The position numbers were made by a program, and so were the translations under genes. The notes beneath the pieces were generated by a model, which had not been told where the DNA came from, ran no database searches, and was given only the letters and a program-made list of their open reading frames with translations. Of a stretch of 64,000 nucleotides of DNA, positions 36,641 to 48,116 are shown piece after piece. How positions within the stretch are numbered: the stretch's first letter is position 1; every line of letters begins with the position of its first letter. This DNA is from Glandiceps talaboti (taxonomy: Eukaryota > Hemichordata > Enteropneusta > Spengelidae): contig NC_135550.1 of assembly GCF_964340395.1 (NCBI RefSeq), positions 3,199,001 through 3,263,000 of the forward strand, given 5' to 3'.

Positions 36641-36985
36641 GTCATCTATGACCTATCACTTCCAATATTGTGGGTCAGGTCCAAAAAATGTGTCAAATGA
36701 CCCCAAAACCCCCTCTGGCTGCAATTCTGTACGTCCTATAAAATTGTTGGTATAGCTTACAGTTTTAATGAAAGATTTGCATAATTAACGATTTTAGGTA
36801 ACTAGGCTGTATCTTAAAAATTCAAGCTTCAAATTTCATATAATATTATAATATGGTACATATATCAACCATAATAATACGCACCTGTCCTATGAAGTTT
36901 GTTGATACCACTTTTACTTTTAATGAGTAATTTGGATAATTAGTGATTCCCTTATAGGAGGCATTCAGTTTAAATCTGGTTACGT

Positions 36986-38087
36986 TGTTTGATACTTGCA
37001 TGTGTTTCTGTTTCTGAAATCATGCATGAGGAGATCGTCAGTCAAACCAGGTCAGCTCCAACTTCTAGGTGAAATCACCAGCTTTCTACCAAAAATTCTT
37101 GCTGGAGAATTCGCCAAGATAAATCCATACCATCTCAAAATTAAAATCTTCTCTCTTTTTAAAATATATATCTTTCGATACTAAGGGCGAGTTTGCTGCC
37201 AGAACGCATGCTTTTATTTGTAAAAAAAATAAGATATTATCACAACAATGCAAATGAGATAAGTAAATGTTGTTACTGTGTTGCAATGTTGGGCAGTGTA
37301 CTAAGTAGTTTAATTGGGTCAAATTTTCCCCAACTTTCTGACATTGATTGGCTTTGTACTAGACCTTTCAAAGTATTCGGATTGCTTGTATTAAAAGGTA
37401 CATATATCAAAATATATATCAATAAGTTTCTGTCCAGATCTGAATTTTATATTTTGAGAAACCAAACGAACTTGAGATCCATGGATTCACCTCAGATTGG
37501 CGTGCATCGCAAAATTCTTGAACTGAGTGTATTGGGTATTGCTGTAAACGAGTTGTATAGAATCAAAGTATAGACTGGTATCATGCTTACCATGAAGTAT
37601 GTGAACTTTCTGCATACTAGCGATGTTACGACGGTTTGAATTTTGTTTATTAATTGCCGTGGAAACTAGTGTACATATCGTGGGTATGTAGGGGATCGCA
37701 AAGGCGGAGTGAAGTCGAGTCAAGCTTTCCTGTACTGAGAATAGGTAGTGGACATTTGAACAACTTTTTCGACAACTAACTTTTACTGGGACTTCAAAAA
37801 TCATAGATATAGAGGTAAAATCCATTATGTTCAAATTATACCAATAGCAAACCATACATTTGTTCTGTATGCATGGGCAAATGTATGTAAATTTGAATAA
37901 TTTCATTTCAAAAGCCATTACACCTGTTCCACTACGTACATAGATTGATATCACAAAGTACTTTCAGATTTCTTATAGTTTGGCACACCTTTTTGCCAAT
38001 TCAGGAGTATATCATGTACTTATAGCCTACTATAACAAGATTGTTGCATTCTAGCAATTACTATGTGTAGGAACAAAAAACTTAATA
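36986..38087. other. Unique sequence, somewhat richer in CpG, no supported gene
   Basis: Open frames at 36996-37184 (+), 37193-37573 (+) and 37487-37954 (-) show no recognised domains and overlap on opposite strands, so they are not called. Several CG dinucleotides are retained here, unlike most of the window. Confidence 0.4.
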
Positions 38088-38124
38088 TTACCCTTACGGA
38101 AGGCATTCAGTTTAAATCTGGTTA
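38088..38124 (+). mobile_element. Solo 3' end of family B
   Basis: CCCTTACGGAAGGCATTCAG and TTTAAATCTGG match the family B 3' terminus. TTACGGAAGG (38094-38103) is the exact inverse of the family B 5' end at 9707-9716. No body precedes it. Confidence 0.65.
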
Positions 38125-38445
38125 AAGTATGTTGAGGTGCAGATATTTGTATACAGAATTCATTGTTTTGTATAAACAAAATCAAATCATCACTATATGA
38201 AAAGTCTTATTTGACCATGTCTTTCCACCGGGGTAAATCTTTAGCAGAGGATGTGTAAATGTGGTGAGTATGAGACGAAGTGACACCTTTGACTTAATTT
38301 ACCCCCGGGGGCAGTAGTTCCGGTGACCAGCTCTGGTGGGAGTGTGTGGCCAATGCTGGAAACCCAGGCTCCATTTTAGACCCACTTTGACCAAAAATCA
38401 GTACCCCATTTTAGACCATAACAGGTTTTCTAAAAGGTGAAAGTT

Positions 38446-38479
<34 letters not shown>

Positions 38480-38757
38480 CATAACTAACTTCATAACTAA
38501 CTAACTAACTACATTTTCCTTAGGAAGCAACATTTTATGACAATTAATGGGGACCCCATTTAAGACTCTTCAGCTGGAAAAAAACCAGACCCCATTCTAG
38601 ACCAAAGAGAAAATACACCCCAAAGGGTGGCACATATACATAACACCCCCCCCCCCCCCCCCATAATGGTGAAATAGATACTTGTGGTTGTGAGTTAAAA
38701 ATGTGTAATTTGTGGAAAGCAACTTAGGAATGGATGGTTTAGTCCTTTGAGGCTCTA
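38125..38757. repeat. Region with (AACT)n and poly-C tracts
   Basis: An (AACT)n run of about 62 bp with two interruptions lies at 38448-38510. A C run of about 17 lies at 38645-38661. Between them CCCATTTTAGACC-type words recur (CCATTTTAGACCCAC, CCCATTTTAGACCAT, CCCATTCTAGACCAA). Confidence 0.75.
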
Positions 38758-38937
38758 TACCTGGGACACCCCAAACATGCTAAAATCATTTCAAATCTAA
38801 AAAAATGGGACAAATTGTGTTTTAATTACTTCTCTAGCATGGGGGATATATTCCTGGGACACCCCAAACATGCTAAAATCATTTCAAATCTAAAAAATGG
38901 GACAAATTGTGTTTTAATTACTTCTCTAGCATGGGAA
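38758..38937. repeat. Tandem duplication, about 88-90 bp, two copies
   Basis: Both copies contain CCTGGGACACCCCAAACATG and TTACTTCTCTAGCATGGG and are nearly identical, so the duplication is recent. Confidence 0.93.
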
Positions 38938-40373
38938 TAAATTCATTCAATACAGTTTTATTTCAACACCATTTACACAAACATCAATATTTGTAACACA
39001 TTTTGTAGGGTTTTTTTGGTCAAATGTAATATTTCAAACATATTTGGAACAGCTAGACATAAGGATCATTAAATGTGATCAATATTAGGATAGACTGTCA
39101 GTTCTCAGACCACTCAAAGACAACAAAATTGTACAAAGCTGTCAGAAAATGAGTTGAAGTGAAATTTATGGCACATATGAAATATTAAAGTAATAAATTC
39201 ACATAAAAATCAATAATACTTGTCTTACATGTGAGATTTGATGTCATATCTTGTTGTTGCATGGTTTAATACAATTTAATACTTCACCTCTCTGTTATAT
39301 AATATTATATAGCCTGTTTATCAATGTCATGTTTTAATTCAAGCACTTCTGTCATCCCATAATTCACAATATCAAGAAGGCATTCAAATATCTTTGTAAC
39401 ATACAATTTGTATCTTTAATGCAAATTGTACAACTTTTGGTAAAAATCTGTTCAAGCAAAACAATCAACCAGCTTTTTCACTTGGTCAAGTTCAATAACC
39501 ATATTCATATTAAAAGGCATGCACGGTTTCAATAATTGTTTCTTATTTGTCAATTGTTGGTATAGGTTCTGATATAATCTCAGTGACTTGGCTTTCCACA
39601 TTCAACATAATTTGCTTGATGTTCTGGTGATGACGTGGGCCATTTTTGAATCTTGATTGTTCACTCACAGACATAATTATTCAGTTTTTTTGTCATTAAT
39701 TCTTTCTAATTTGTCAATTGTTGGTTGATAATTCACTCCAAATTAGTTAATTCAGTTTCATTAAAATCTATTGTTGCTTGGAGTATCATATGGATATTTT
39801 TTTTGGTTCATCTGTTCCACCACTGGAATGATTAGAAAATGAAAGATATCGAACCAATAAGTTAATCTTTCCCATACACTACTTACATGTTACTTTTATC
39901 TGGGATGAATTACAATCTTCTTATGCTAAAAATAAGTTTGAAATTACCACTGTGACAGTACTAATCTGTGATTCATTTTCAAAGGTGGTCCCTTTGTTTC
40001 TTCACAGAAATGGACAGATATTAGTTTGTAGCAACTGATTGAAAATTAATAGTCTTACCCATTCATTCAAGTCCTGTTGCTATCAAGTCAACAAAAACAT
40101 TAAACCAAAATTGACACCAAGTCTCTCATTTTAACTGGTGAACAATTTCTTGGAAACACAAATAAACAAATTTGATGTATTATTTCTCACTTGATCATGA
40201 AATTGAAAAAAAGGAGTGTACTTATAATATAAGTACTGACTTGATGACCATGACATGAAAAAATAAGAGTTAGCAATGATTGAATATTATTTTAATAGAT
40301 AATAGTAAACAGATAATAAACTTTGATTTAGGATTAAAAGCGACACTTAACATCTATCATGTAGATTTCTGTA
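38938..40373. other. AT-rich sequence, no feature recognised
   Basis: Unique AT-rich sequence without recognisable features. Confidence 0.5.
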
Positions 40374-40430
40374 TTTTTAGCACAACTGAACTGATAAGGT
40401 TAAGTAGTGCTATAGGCATGGCAAAGTGGC

Positions 40431-40489
<59 letters not shown>

Positions 40490-41129
40490 GTGTGTGTGGA
40501 TGTGTGTGGATGCCTTAAACACAAAAAATGCCGGGCCGATTGTCTTTGTATTTGATGGGGGGGGGGGGGGGGGGGGGGGGGCATTACTTTTGGTGCCTAG
40601 ATGGGAAATTGTTCAAAGCAAAATGATCGCATCACAGGTGTGTAATTTGTCAAAACATGTCTTTTTTGGGGGGAGAATCTGAACATTTCAAATCATTTGA
40701 TACAATTGGCCCTATCAACCATGACCATGCCCTTAGCAACAACCAAATGCCAATATATTTTGTTAAAGATATCATCATCTGGTAGGCAAGTAGGTAATCT
40801 TTCGAAAATGTATGCAAATATCCCAAGCAACCATGATCATGCCCATGACAACAGTCAAACAATTGTGTATTTCACAAAGATAACATTGATTTTCAGACAA
40901 GTGAACAAATATTCAAAAAGTGTATGCAGATAAGTGTAGCAACATGACCACGTCCATAGCAACAGCCAAATGTCATTGTCATGTATATAGCAAAGTTAAA
41001 AAAAGGGCAGGATAGGCAATTGGATAATCATTCAGCAAATGAACACCTATACCTAGTATTGATCAGCATGTGGATGAACATTTTTAAAAACTGCACAGCT
41101 GTGCTACAACGCCATTGCTGGTATTTTTA
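40374..41129 (+). mobile_element. Family A modular element, most complete copy
   Basis: The order from 5' is: TTTTTAGCACAACTGAACT, the hairpin partner AAGTAGTGCTAT, GGCATGGC, a (CTGT)n microsatellite, a G run (40558-40580), CAATTGGCCCTATCAACC, ACCATGCCCTTAGCAACA, GTATGCAAAT, CATAGCAACAGCCAAATG, ATAATCATTCAG and GATCAGCATG. It ends with the palindrome CACAGCTGTG (41094-41103), CTACAACGCC and a terminal TTTTTA. TAGCACAACTG near the 5' end is the inverse of CAGCTGTGCTA near the 3' end, apart from one base. No target duplication is evident. This fits Helentron-associated architecture. Confidence 0.8.
40429..40495. repeat. (CTGT)n microsatellite, about 15 copies
   Basis: A perfect CTGT run followed by GT and GGAT steps, at the microsatellite position of the family A element. 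Opposite-strand open frames here are artefacts. Confidence 0.97.
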
Positions 41130-42721
41130 CCCTGTACACATAATTTAAAGATTGTAGGTTTTCCAGTCTGGTATTCACTTGAAATTGCAGGGGATCCTGT
41201 CAGAGTATTTAGCATTTGTTACCAAAACATGAAGCAGCTGTTTCAACTATGATGAAATATTGAATTCAATTTTTCTTTTCAGGAAAACTATTTTTTAGGT
41301 ATGCAATTTTTATACAGTGCTTTATTGTCTGCACTTAATTCAGTCATCTCATCTAAAAACATTTAGAGTACTAAAAGATTTAAGAGTTTTCTTTATTTGA
41401 TATGAGTATAAATTTGCATCAGCTATGACAGGTATTTATGTGTAGGATTTTGTATATTTGTTTTTGTTGTCACAAGAAATTTCATATTTTCAAGCAGCAA
41501 AAAGTATATGGGAGGATGATGGAAGAGCAAGAGAAAGGTGGATGTAAAAAGGGATATAACATTGATGATGACAGTCATGATGGTGATGGTGGTGCAGAAG
41601 GAGGCTAAGAAGAGAAAAATGGATGTAATTCATATTATGATAATTTACATTTGTTAGTTTGATTATTATCGTAACCTGGTTTACATTATCCAAGGATAGT
41701 ATATTATCATTTAGAAGGCACATCAAAGTCTGGGTTTGCCCAATTAATCATAGATGCTGTTATTAGTAATAAGATAGTTGTATCAATCTGTGTATCTAGA
41801 GTATATTTCATTAGTCTACTAGATAGAAGTCTCAGTCTCAATCATCGTCATTTGTTGTTATATCAATTATGTCATTGCAATTATCATGTCAAGCTCCCCT
41901 GACATTTCTACAGTATATGTCAAAGTGATAGTGAATGGTATATTGGATCCTCCTGGGTAATCTATGCATAGCAATGTCAATGCCTGTCCATCAGAATCAG
42001 AATCTCAATGCCCAACGTCCTTGTCAAACAATAAATAAATAATGGTCTTTGATTTGATCTTTATCATTTCAAAATTGGTAGTACAGATAGTAGACTATTA
42101 TCTTTTCAGCGTCATCTTTGCTACTTTTTTTTTTTGAAAATGCCAAAGGCGAAAGGTCAAGTGATTGATGTGTTACTTTTTATGTAAATTGCATCTTTCT
42201 AAAGATGATAAATAGTTAGCAATCCAAAGAATCAGATGATAGGTACAAAGAAAAGAATGCATTGGAAATACTCAAAACTGAAATTGCATTATCAATCACT
42301 GTATAAAAATGAAATTGTTTCTTGTGATTACAAAATAATAAAATTGATGTATTCATTTAATAACATACAAAGAGAAGTGAGATAATAAATTTCATAAAAA
42401 CTTAACAGCTAGGATATACCATTTTAATATGAACAACAATTTCTGGCAAGGAATATTGATCACCTTGTAAATTACACTGTATGAAAAGGACATTTGCATC
42501 ATTCGACTGCAAAGTCATATCTGTAAATTTGATATATAGATGCTTATCTTCAGAGAAATGCAGGGAGTAATCAACAAATGTGTTTTGACTGTCATTTAAA
42601 ACAAATCATTTCAGGAAATGGAAATGATGATTATGGGGTAGAACATAATTACAAAATAGATATGGATTTTCTATAGTTGTATTTTGGATGAAAAATGATT
42701 TACCTTTATGATAAGGGTCAG
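41130..42721. other. AT-rich sequence, no feature recognised
   Basis: Nothing supported. A GATGGTGATGGTGGTG-type stretch at 41577-41595 is a short impure trinucleotide run. Confidence 0.5.
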
Positions 42722-43030
42722 TTTGCTGGATTCAGTCTGAAATATACATAAGTGTTAATTAACCCTCCAGCAACATAGAAATTGATGACAGAGTTTAATA
42801 ATCCGAAATATATGTAAGTGTTTAATAACCTCCAACAGCGTATACACGATATGTTTGCTGGAAGTATGAAATACATGTGTTAACCTCCAACAACATATAC
42901 ACGATATGTTTGCTGGAAGTATGAAATACCTGTAAGTGTTAACCTCCAACAACGTATACACGATATGTTTGCTGGAAGTATGAAATACCTGTAATGATAA
43001 AAAGTGTGAAATAACTCTCCAGCAATGTAG
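42722..43030. repeat. Imperfect 55-60-bp tandem repeat, about 5 units
   Basis: The units contain AACCTCCAACAACATATACA, CGATATGTTTGCTGGAAGTA and TGAAATACCTGTAAGTGTT. The three central units are close copies and the outer units are diverged. Short minus-strand open frames here follow the repeat. Confidence 0.88.
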
Positions 43031-44154
43031 AAATTGATAAAGATGGTATTGTGATGATTATACACTTAGACTATGATAAGTTTCAATTTGGTGGAAGTAT
43101 GGAATATACACACGAGTTGATTAATTGTCACGTGATATGTGAAGTTTTAGTACGTAATTCAGTCACTGAGTGTTATTGTACTATACTACCATACAATCAC
43201 AATACCCACTGATCCCTATACTGGTCCAATACAGGTGAATATTTGTAAATGCCTGTATTCAGCAGGTGACATTTTAAATTTACTGGCATATGAAAGGTGA
43301 AATTTCAACTTTCGCTGCATTTGACAGACAAATTTTGAAGCCAACTTGCATATTGACTATTTTCATGATAATGGGGAATCTTTTTGCATAATATAAACAT
43401 TGTCATTCTACAAAATTGATGAATCAGATTTTGTTCATTTGAGATAAACATGGCATTTGTGACAATTAATGTTGATAAGAATGAAAGTTTGACGTACATT
43501 ATGTTACTTTGCTCTCAAGTTTTACGTTTTGGGAACATTTTGCTCCCAAAATTTAAAATTCACATCTTGCAGCATATTGATCTAAACAAATTTTGCTGAA
43601 AGATTAAATTTGTAGGCAGGTATATATGAAGACCATGCAGTCTTTAGTAAATCTATACCTAGCATGACAATTTAGTTTTGTATGAAAGTTAACAAAATTA
43701 ATGCAAGAAAATGGGGTGTCTTTGAATTTAATAACATCCAAGTATTCTATTACCTTCATTTTCTACATCAAAGAAAACATACAGTGGATTGTACGCTTCT
43801 GAAGTGACTGGTATTCAGAACTTCTGTAAATTTTTTTAAAAGAATGTTTTGTCACATTTTAAGTTAAAAGAAATACATTCACACATTAAAAAATGTTTGA
43901 AAATTAAGATAAAACTGTGGCTGGATTGAAATACAGTGATACTGCCGGGATTCAAAACTCTTTATTTTTGGTCAATCATTTGTATTACTGGACCTATTAC
44001 CCTGAAATAAAGCCAATAAAACAATAGCTAGTTTTGATTATTATTTTGTTAGTTGAAAAATAATTGCTTTCTAATAGGGGCTTCACACTGGCAAAATATA
44101 GACTGCTTTAAATGACTAAATAGTTCCTCATTTAGTCCACTTTCAAACTTGATT
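43031..44154. other. AT-rich sequence, no feature recognised
   Basis: Unique AT-rich sequence without recognisable features. Confidence 0.5.
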
Positions 44155-44600
44155 TGTGAAACAATAGACCCAGCGTAACGTTCCAAAGTCAAAGCATCCT
44201 CTACCTAAATATCAGGCTACAATAATTGTAGCATTTGTTGTGATTTTGAGGTTTTTTCCTTCTGTTTGTGTTTTCTTTCGTTTTGATGTTTAACTGGAAG
44301 CAAACACCACAATAATTCCTGTAACGTTAACGCAAATATTGGAAGCGATTCAGATCTGAATCGCAGTTGGATGGATTTTTCTGCTAAATTACGCCTTACC
44401 TGCCAAAAAAACAGACATTTCCCAACTTATTAATTACGGAGCCTTTAAGACCCAAGGAATGTTCAGAGGTACCCAATCCCATCAAAATTAGCAAAAGTAG
44501 AAATGCATGCATGCATGCAGCATTTTGAAACGGGTAGTATGCTGACATCTCACTCACGCCTTTGCTAAACGTAACATCGGTCACTTTCCTTTAGGAATTG
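44155..44600. mobile_element. Rearranged fragment related to the 2.8-4.6-kb transposon
   Basis: 44519-44558 matches 3102-3144 in direct orientation (ATTTTGAAACGGGTAGTA, GACATCTCACTCACG). 44237-44337 matches 3164-3264 in inverted orientation (minus strand: GCTTCCAGTTAAACATC, AACCTCAAAATCACAA). The two blocks, adjacent in the 3-kb copy, are about 180 bp apart here and of opposite polarity. Between them lies the perfect 20-bp palindrome GCGATTCAGATCTGAATCGC at 44345-44364. An ATGC microsatellite (44503-44519) has expanded just before the direct block. CpG is elevated. No open frame is supported. Confidence 0.7.
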
Positions 44601-47600
44601 TTATTACAGTCGTGTCATAGGACAACACAATTACATGAGAAAATCATGAAATATCCAATGTATACCATTGTATTGGATTGACTATTGAATACACTTAAGT
44701 CTGCCCATCGAAAACAGTTATATATGTTGATGGTTTATGAACTATATTCAATAAACTCATGCAATAATGTTCTACAAATCCCTCCAGCCAAAGCAAAATT
44801 CAAGTACTGTGCCACTGTGTGTGAGTGTGTTTATAATGTAGAGTAGCCCGACATTGATATACTGCTACTAGGTCAGACCATGGATGTATTAGTGAACCAT
44901 GATCAGACACACACCATGATCTCCACTGCACCATTTTGGTTTTGCAACTTTGGTTTCTTTGTATTTGAATAGCTTTCATCAAGTTCTTGTCTATCCTGAC
45001 ATGACAGTAAAGCAGAGGCTGGTGAAATATTATCATAGTAGTCCTTCCAAAAACAAGATGAGTTTTCAAACTTTTACTAGGGGAAAATTTTACATGAAGA
45101 CATTAGTTTACCTGCATAAATTAACAAACAAAAGACAAAAGAAATGTACACATGGTTCATTGTCTAGGTGTCGATCTCATGAATATATACACCTCGATTT
45201 AGGACCAAGTCCTCTCTAAATGCATTCACACATACAAATCTGGTCCAGAACATAATTATAGTCCGGGCTTAGTCAGCTGTTTTGGTCCAGACTATGTAAA
45301 GTCAGACTTTGACCATCCTAATACTGTCACACAGTACTTTTAGTCCAGACTATAACTTAGAGCTGACCTGGAGCAGACTTTTTCTGCCAGTGTGCTTAGC
45401 CCCTTTAAATCACAATATATACATGAATTACAAATCTAAGGATTGTTGCATTTTATGATAACATGCGGCTGATTATTAAATTTGACAAACTTTGAAAAAT
45501 TGTGGTCATTTTGTTAAAAATTCAAACATCTTTAGTACACATAAATTTCAAATTTTTGACTAAATCACCAACCATTTCACCAACCATTGTAGATAGAATT
45601 AATAAGAGACTTAGTTTTCTGAACAAAAATGAAATAGTTCACATTATGAGATATTACCAAGTCAATGTTTAGGAAATCAACAATGGATCCATTTCATATA
45701 TTGTTACATTATTATGGTATTTAAAACAGAAAATTATCAGTTTATAGACTTGGACCAATATTAAACTTTTTTCTTTGTGAAACCCACTTGAAAAAGTTGT
45801 TTTCTTTGTCCATCCTTAAGAGTTGTATTGAAAGTACACATTGAAAATGTCATTTGTTGTCTTCTCAAAGAGAGACTTTTTGAAAGTATGGAGTGTGAGA
45901 GTATGCTGTAGTATGTTTCAATGTCACATGAAAGTCAAGTTATGACGGTATAGTACTGGTACTTTGCATTTCTGTAAAAAGTCAAAAGTCAAGCAAGGTG
46001 AAGCTGAATGCTTTTATCCACAGGTATGATTTCACCTTGATAGCACAAACACTAAATATTGAGTGAATACAGTGCAAGCCTTTAGTATGGTTGGTCTTTG
46101 TATGTCAGTCACTCCTTCACGACTAAATGCCTTCAAATTTCAAAATTGACTGCGACAAGTCAGGAAAGAAGTACTATAAATAGTACACTGAAGGCATTGC
46201 TCATTTGCATGCTGTACAGAATTTGGTGTGTTAACCATTGATCTCTAATTATTGTAAATAATTTGTGAAGGAGTAACATTGTGATGCTGCCGCGTTTGTC
46301 AGGACTGCTTTATATAATCTAGGGAATGTAGTCTGAGTGCTTTCCCATGGGGTATACTGCTTACAAACCAAACACTCCCTTGACAATTGCATGAAATGGG
46401 CTGTGTTTATTATTGACAGGACTGTTTGCTCTGAGGGAAAACAGTGAAACCGTTTGAATAGGCAATGGAGATCAAAATGTGGCAAACTGATGTCAAGTCA
46501 CACACTTTGTCTAGATGTGTATAATGAATATTAAAACCCTTTCCATCAATTCCGCAATGCATATACACAGGACAGAGCAAACATGTTACACAACTTAGTT
46601 TTTGTGCACATCATTTTCACTTCAAAAGGAATCAAACAAATATTTCTGTTTACAAGGAAAATTGACAAACAAAAGTAATAACAAGTTTTGTTGTCGGAAA
46701 TAAGATGATGATTGTTGCAAGTCACACACAACTTTCCCTTGGCACAACAGAACAGATAAAACTGATTTAGTAACATTGGTTAGTTTAAGCACTGCTGCAA
46801 AGAGGACGATAGTGTCAATAATGATGAATCTGGTCAATTTATTATAGATAAAGAAAAGGTACTGTAAACCTAGACATTTTCACCACTTTACAGTCTTCAA
46901 CTACCGGGGTAGTTATCAAACACAATTTTTTTTTACAAGTTACCAAGTCTACAGGGTGCACTGTTTATGTGTAAAGAGACATTTTAATCACTACATATAT
47001 TATGTTTTACAACAGGAATAAGAGAGAAAAAAGTCATTAGTGAAAATGTCCAAATTGTACTGTAATTGCTCAACCAGTAGATTCAAGGCTTCAAAATAGA
47101 GTTTATTCTACATACACTTTATCAGTTTAAGAATGAAACATTTTTGTACAACTTTGACAAGAAAAGTGTGATTGATTTTGATCATTCAGGAAAAGTATAC
47201 GTTATAAAATGTGCTCTCAAATGTGTTCAGCAAATTAGAAACCAATCATATATTTTGTGTAGACAGAAGAAAAATCAACAATCAATCTACTTTAGAAAGT
47301 TACGATCAATAAATTTGATTAAAAGTCAAACCTTTTAATTGTAAACAGAGTTGTGTTATTGATCGACTCCAAGAAACATTGAAAGCATGGAATGACATCT
47401 CAGTGTCAGGAAATGGACAGTTTTGTATTGCTGACTCTGGTGGATGCCTATTAAGTGGGGGAATATTACCATAGAAACCAACTATTCCACCCTGAGGACA
47501 TGTTTTAAGGATTTAATGATGTTAGTAAAGATAACAATTAGCATGATTTGGTCAGATTTTCACAGAGAAGTCCTCAGGCAAAAATAGTATGAAGACTTTG

Positions 47601-48096
47601 AGTTATCAGCATTTATTAAATTCTTATTTTTGGAATGCAGTATAATGTATGATACTTGTACTTCAAATTGGGTATGATGTGCTATGTTGTACTGTGCTGA
47701 AGTGTAGAGAGACAGACTAAGTGTACTGACTAATGTATTTGGTATGATTTCTTATGTTATGCTGTTCTTCAGGCTTTATATACTCTATACAGATTTCTGT
47801 TGCTGTTTGACTTGCTAGTCTATCATCACACTTTATAGTATTATGTTATTGTTTATATTGATCTAGCTTTTATAAGTTTTTCCCAATCTTTGACCGGCCA
47901 TAGATTTGAAAAGACAAACAGTACTATTTACCAATGTTTGAAATGAATATACACGGTCTTCACATGTATTGGTAACAACGCTCATTAAGCCTACTTTAGT
48001 GGGTGTTTTTGTTTCAATATATTATATGTTAAATACATTGTATAGCCAACAATACTTGATGGTGATATAAAAGTGACAATGTAGCAACACTGTTAT
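44601..48096. other. AT-rich sequence, no feature recognised
   Basis: Several short open frames (44800-45069, 44950-45219, 46249-46485 and others) have no recognised motifs and lie in sequence with ordinary stop density. They are not called. Confidence 0.45.
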
Positions 48097-48116
48097 AGAA
48101 TAGAATAGAATAGAAT
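48097..48116. repeat. (AGAAT)n 3'-tail microsatellite of the LINE
   Basis: About four AGAAT units on the plus strand (TATTC on the LINE strand) directly follow the LINE end signal AATAAAG. Short tandem tails are common at the 3' ends of several non-LTR clades. Confidence 0.8.

Larger units (their letters stand above)
36074..36736. mobile_element. hAT-like insertion, 647 bp, perfect 8-bp target duplication
   Basis: GTACGTCC flanks both sides (36074-36081 and 36729-36736). The termini are AGTGTTGCAGCCAG and, inverted on the right, AGAATTGCAGCCAG. An 8-bp duplication with short terminal inverted repeats is typical of hAT elements; the superfamily is inferred. It has no coding capacity. The unique end regions (36082-36175 and 36640-36728) surround an inverted family A fragment. 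Confidence 0.85.
35321..36985 (+). mobile_element. Family B element with an A-type 5' end and nested insertions
   Basis: The 5' end is the family A type hairpin (TTAGCACTACTGAACTAGG with TTTAGTAGTGCT), then a (GT)n run at 35371-35443. The body is family B: three modules with TTGATGTACCTTACAGTGTT at about 35655, 35803 and 35943, each followed by AATTTGCATAAT words. It ends at GGCATTCAGTTTAAATCTGG near 36963. An insertion (36082-36728) splits one module. Removing it restores GTACGTCCTATAAAATTG, which matches ATATGTCCTATAAACTTTG in the neighbouring intact module at 35784. Confidence 0.78.

Noticed and set aside
37193-37573. 126-codon plus-strand frame
   Set aside because: No domain recognised, and it overlaps an unrelated open frame on the minus strand. 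Left as unannotated CpG-richer sequence.
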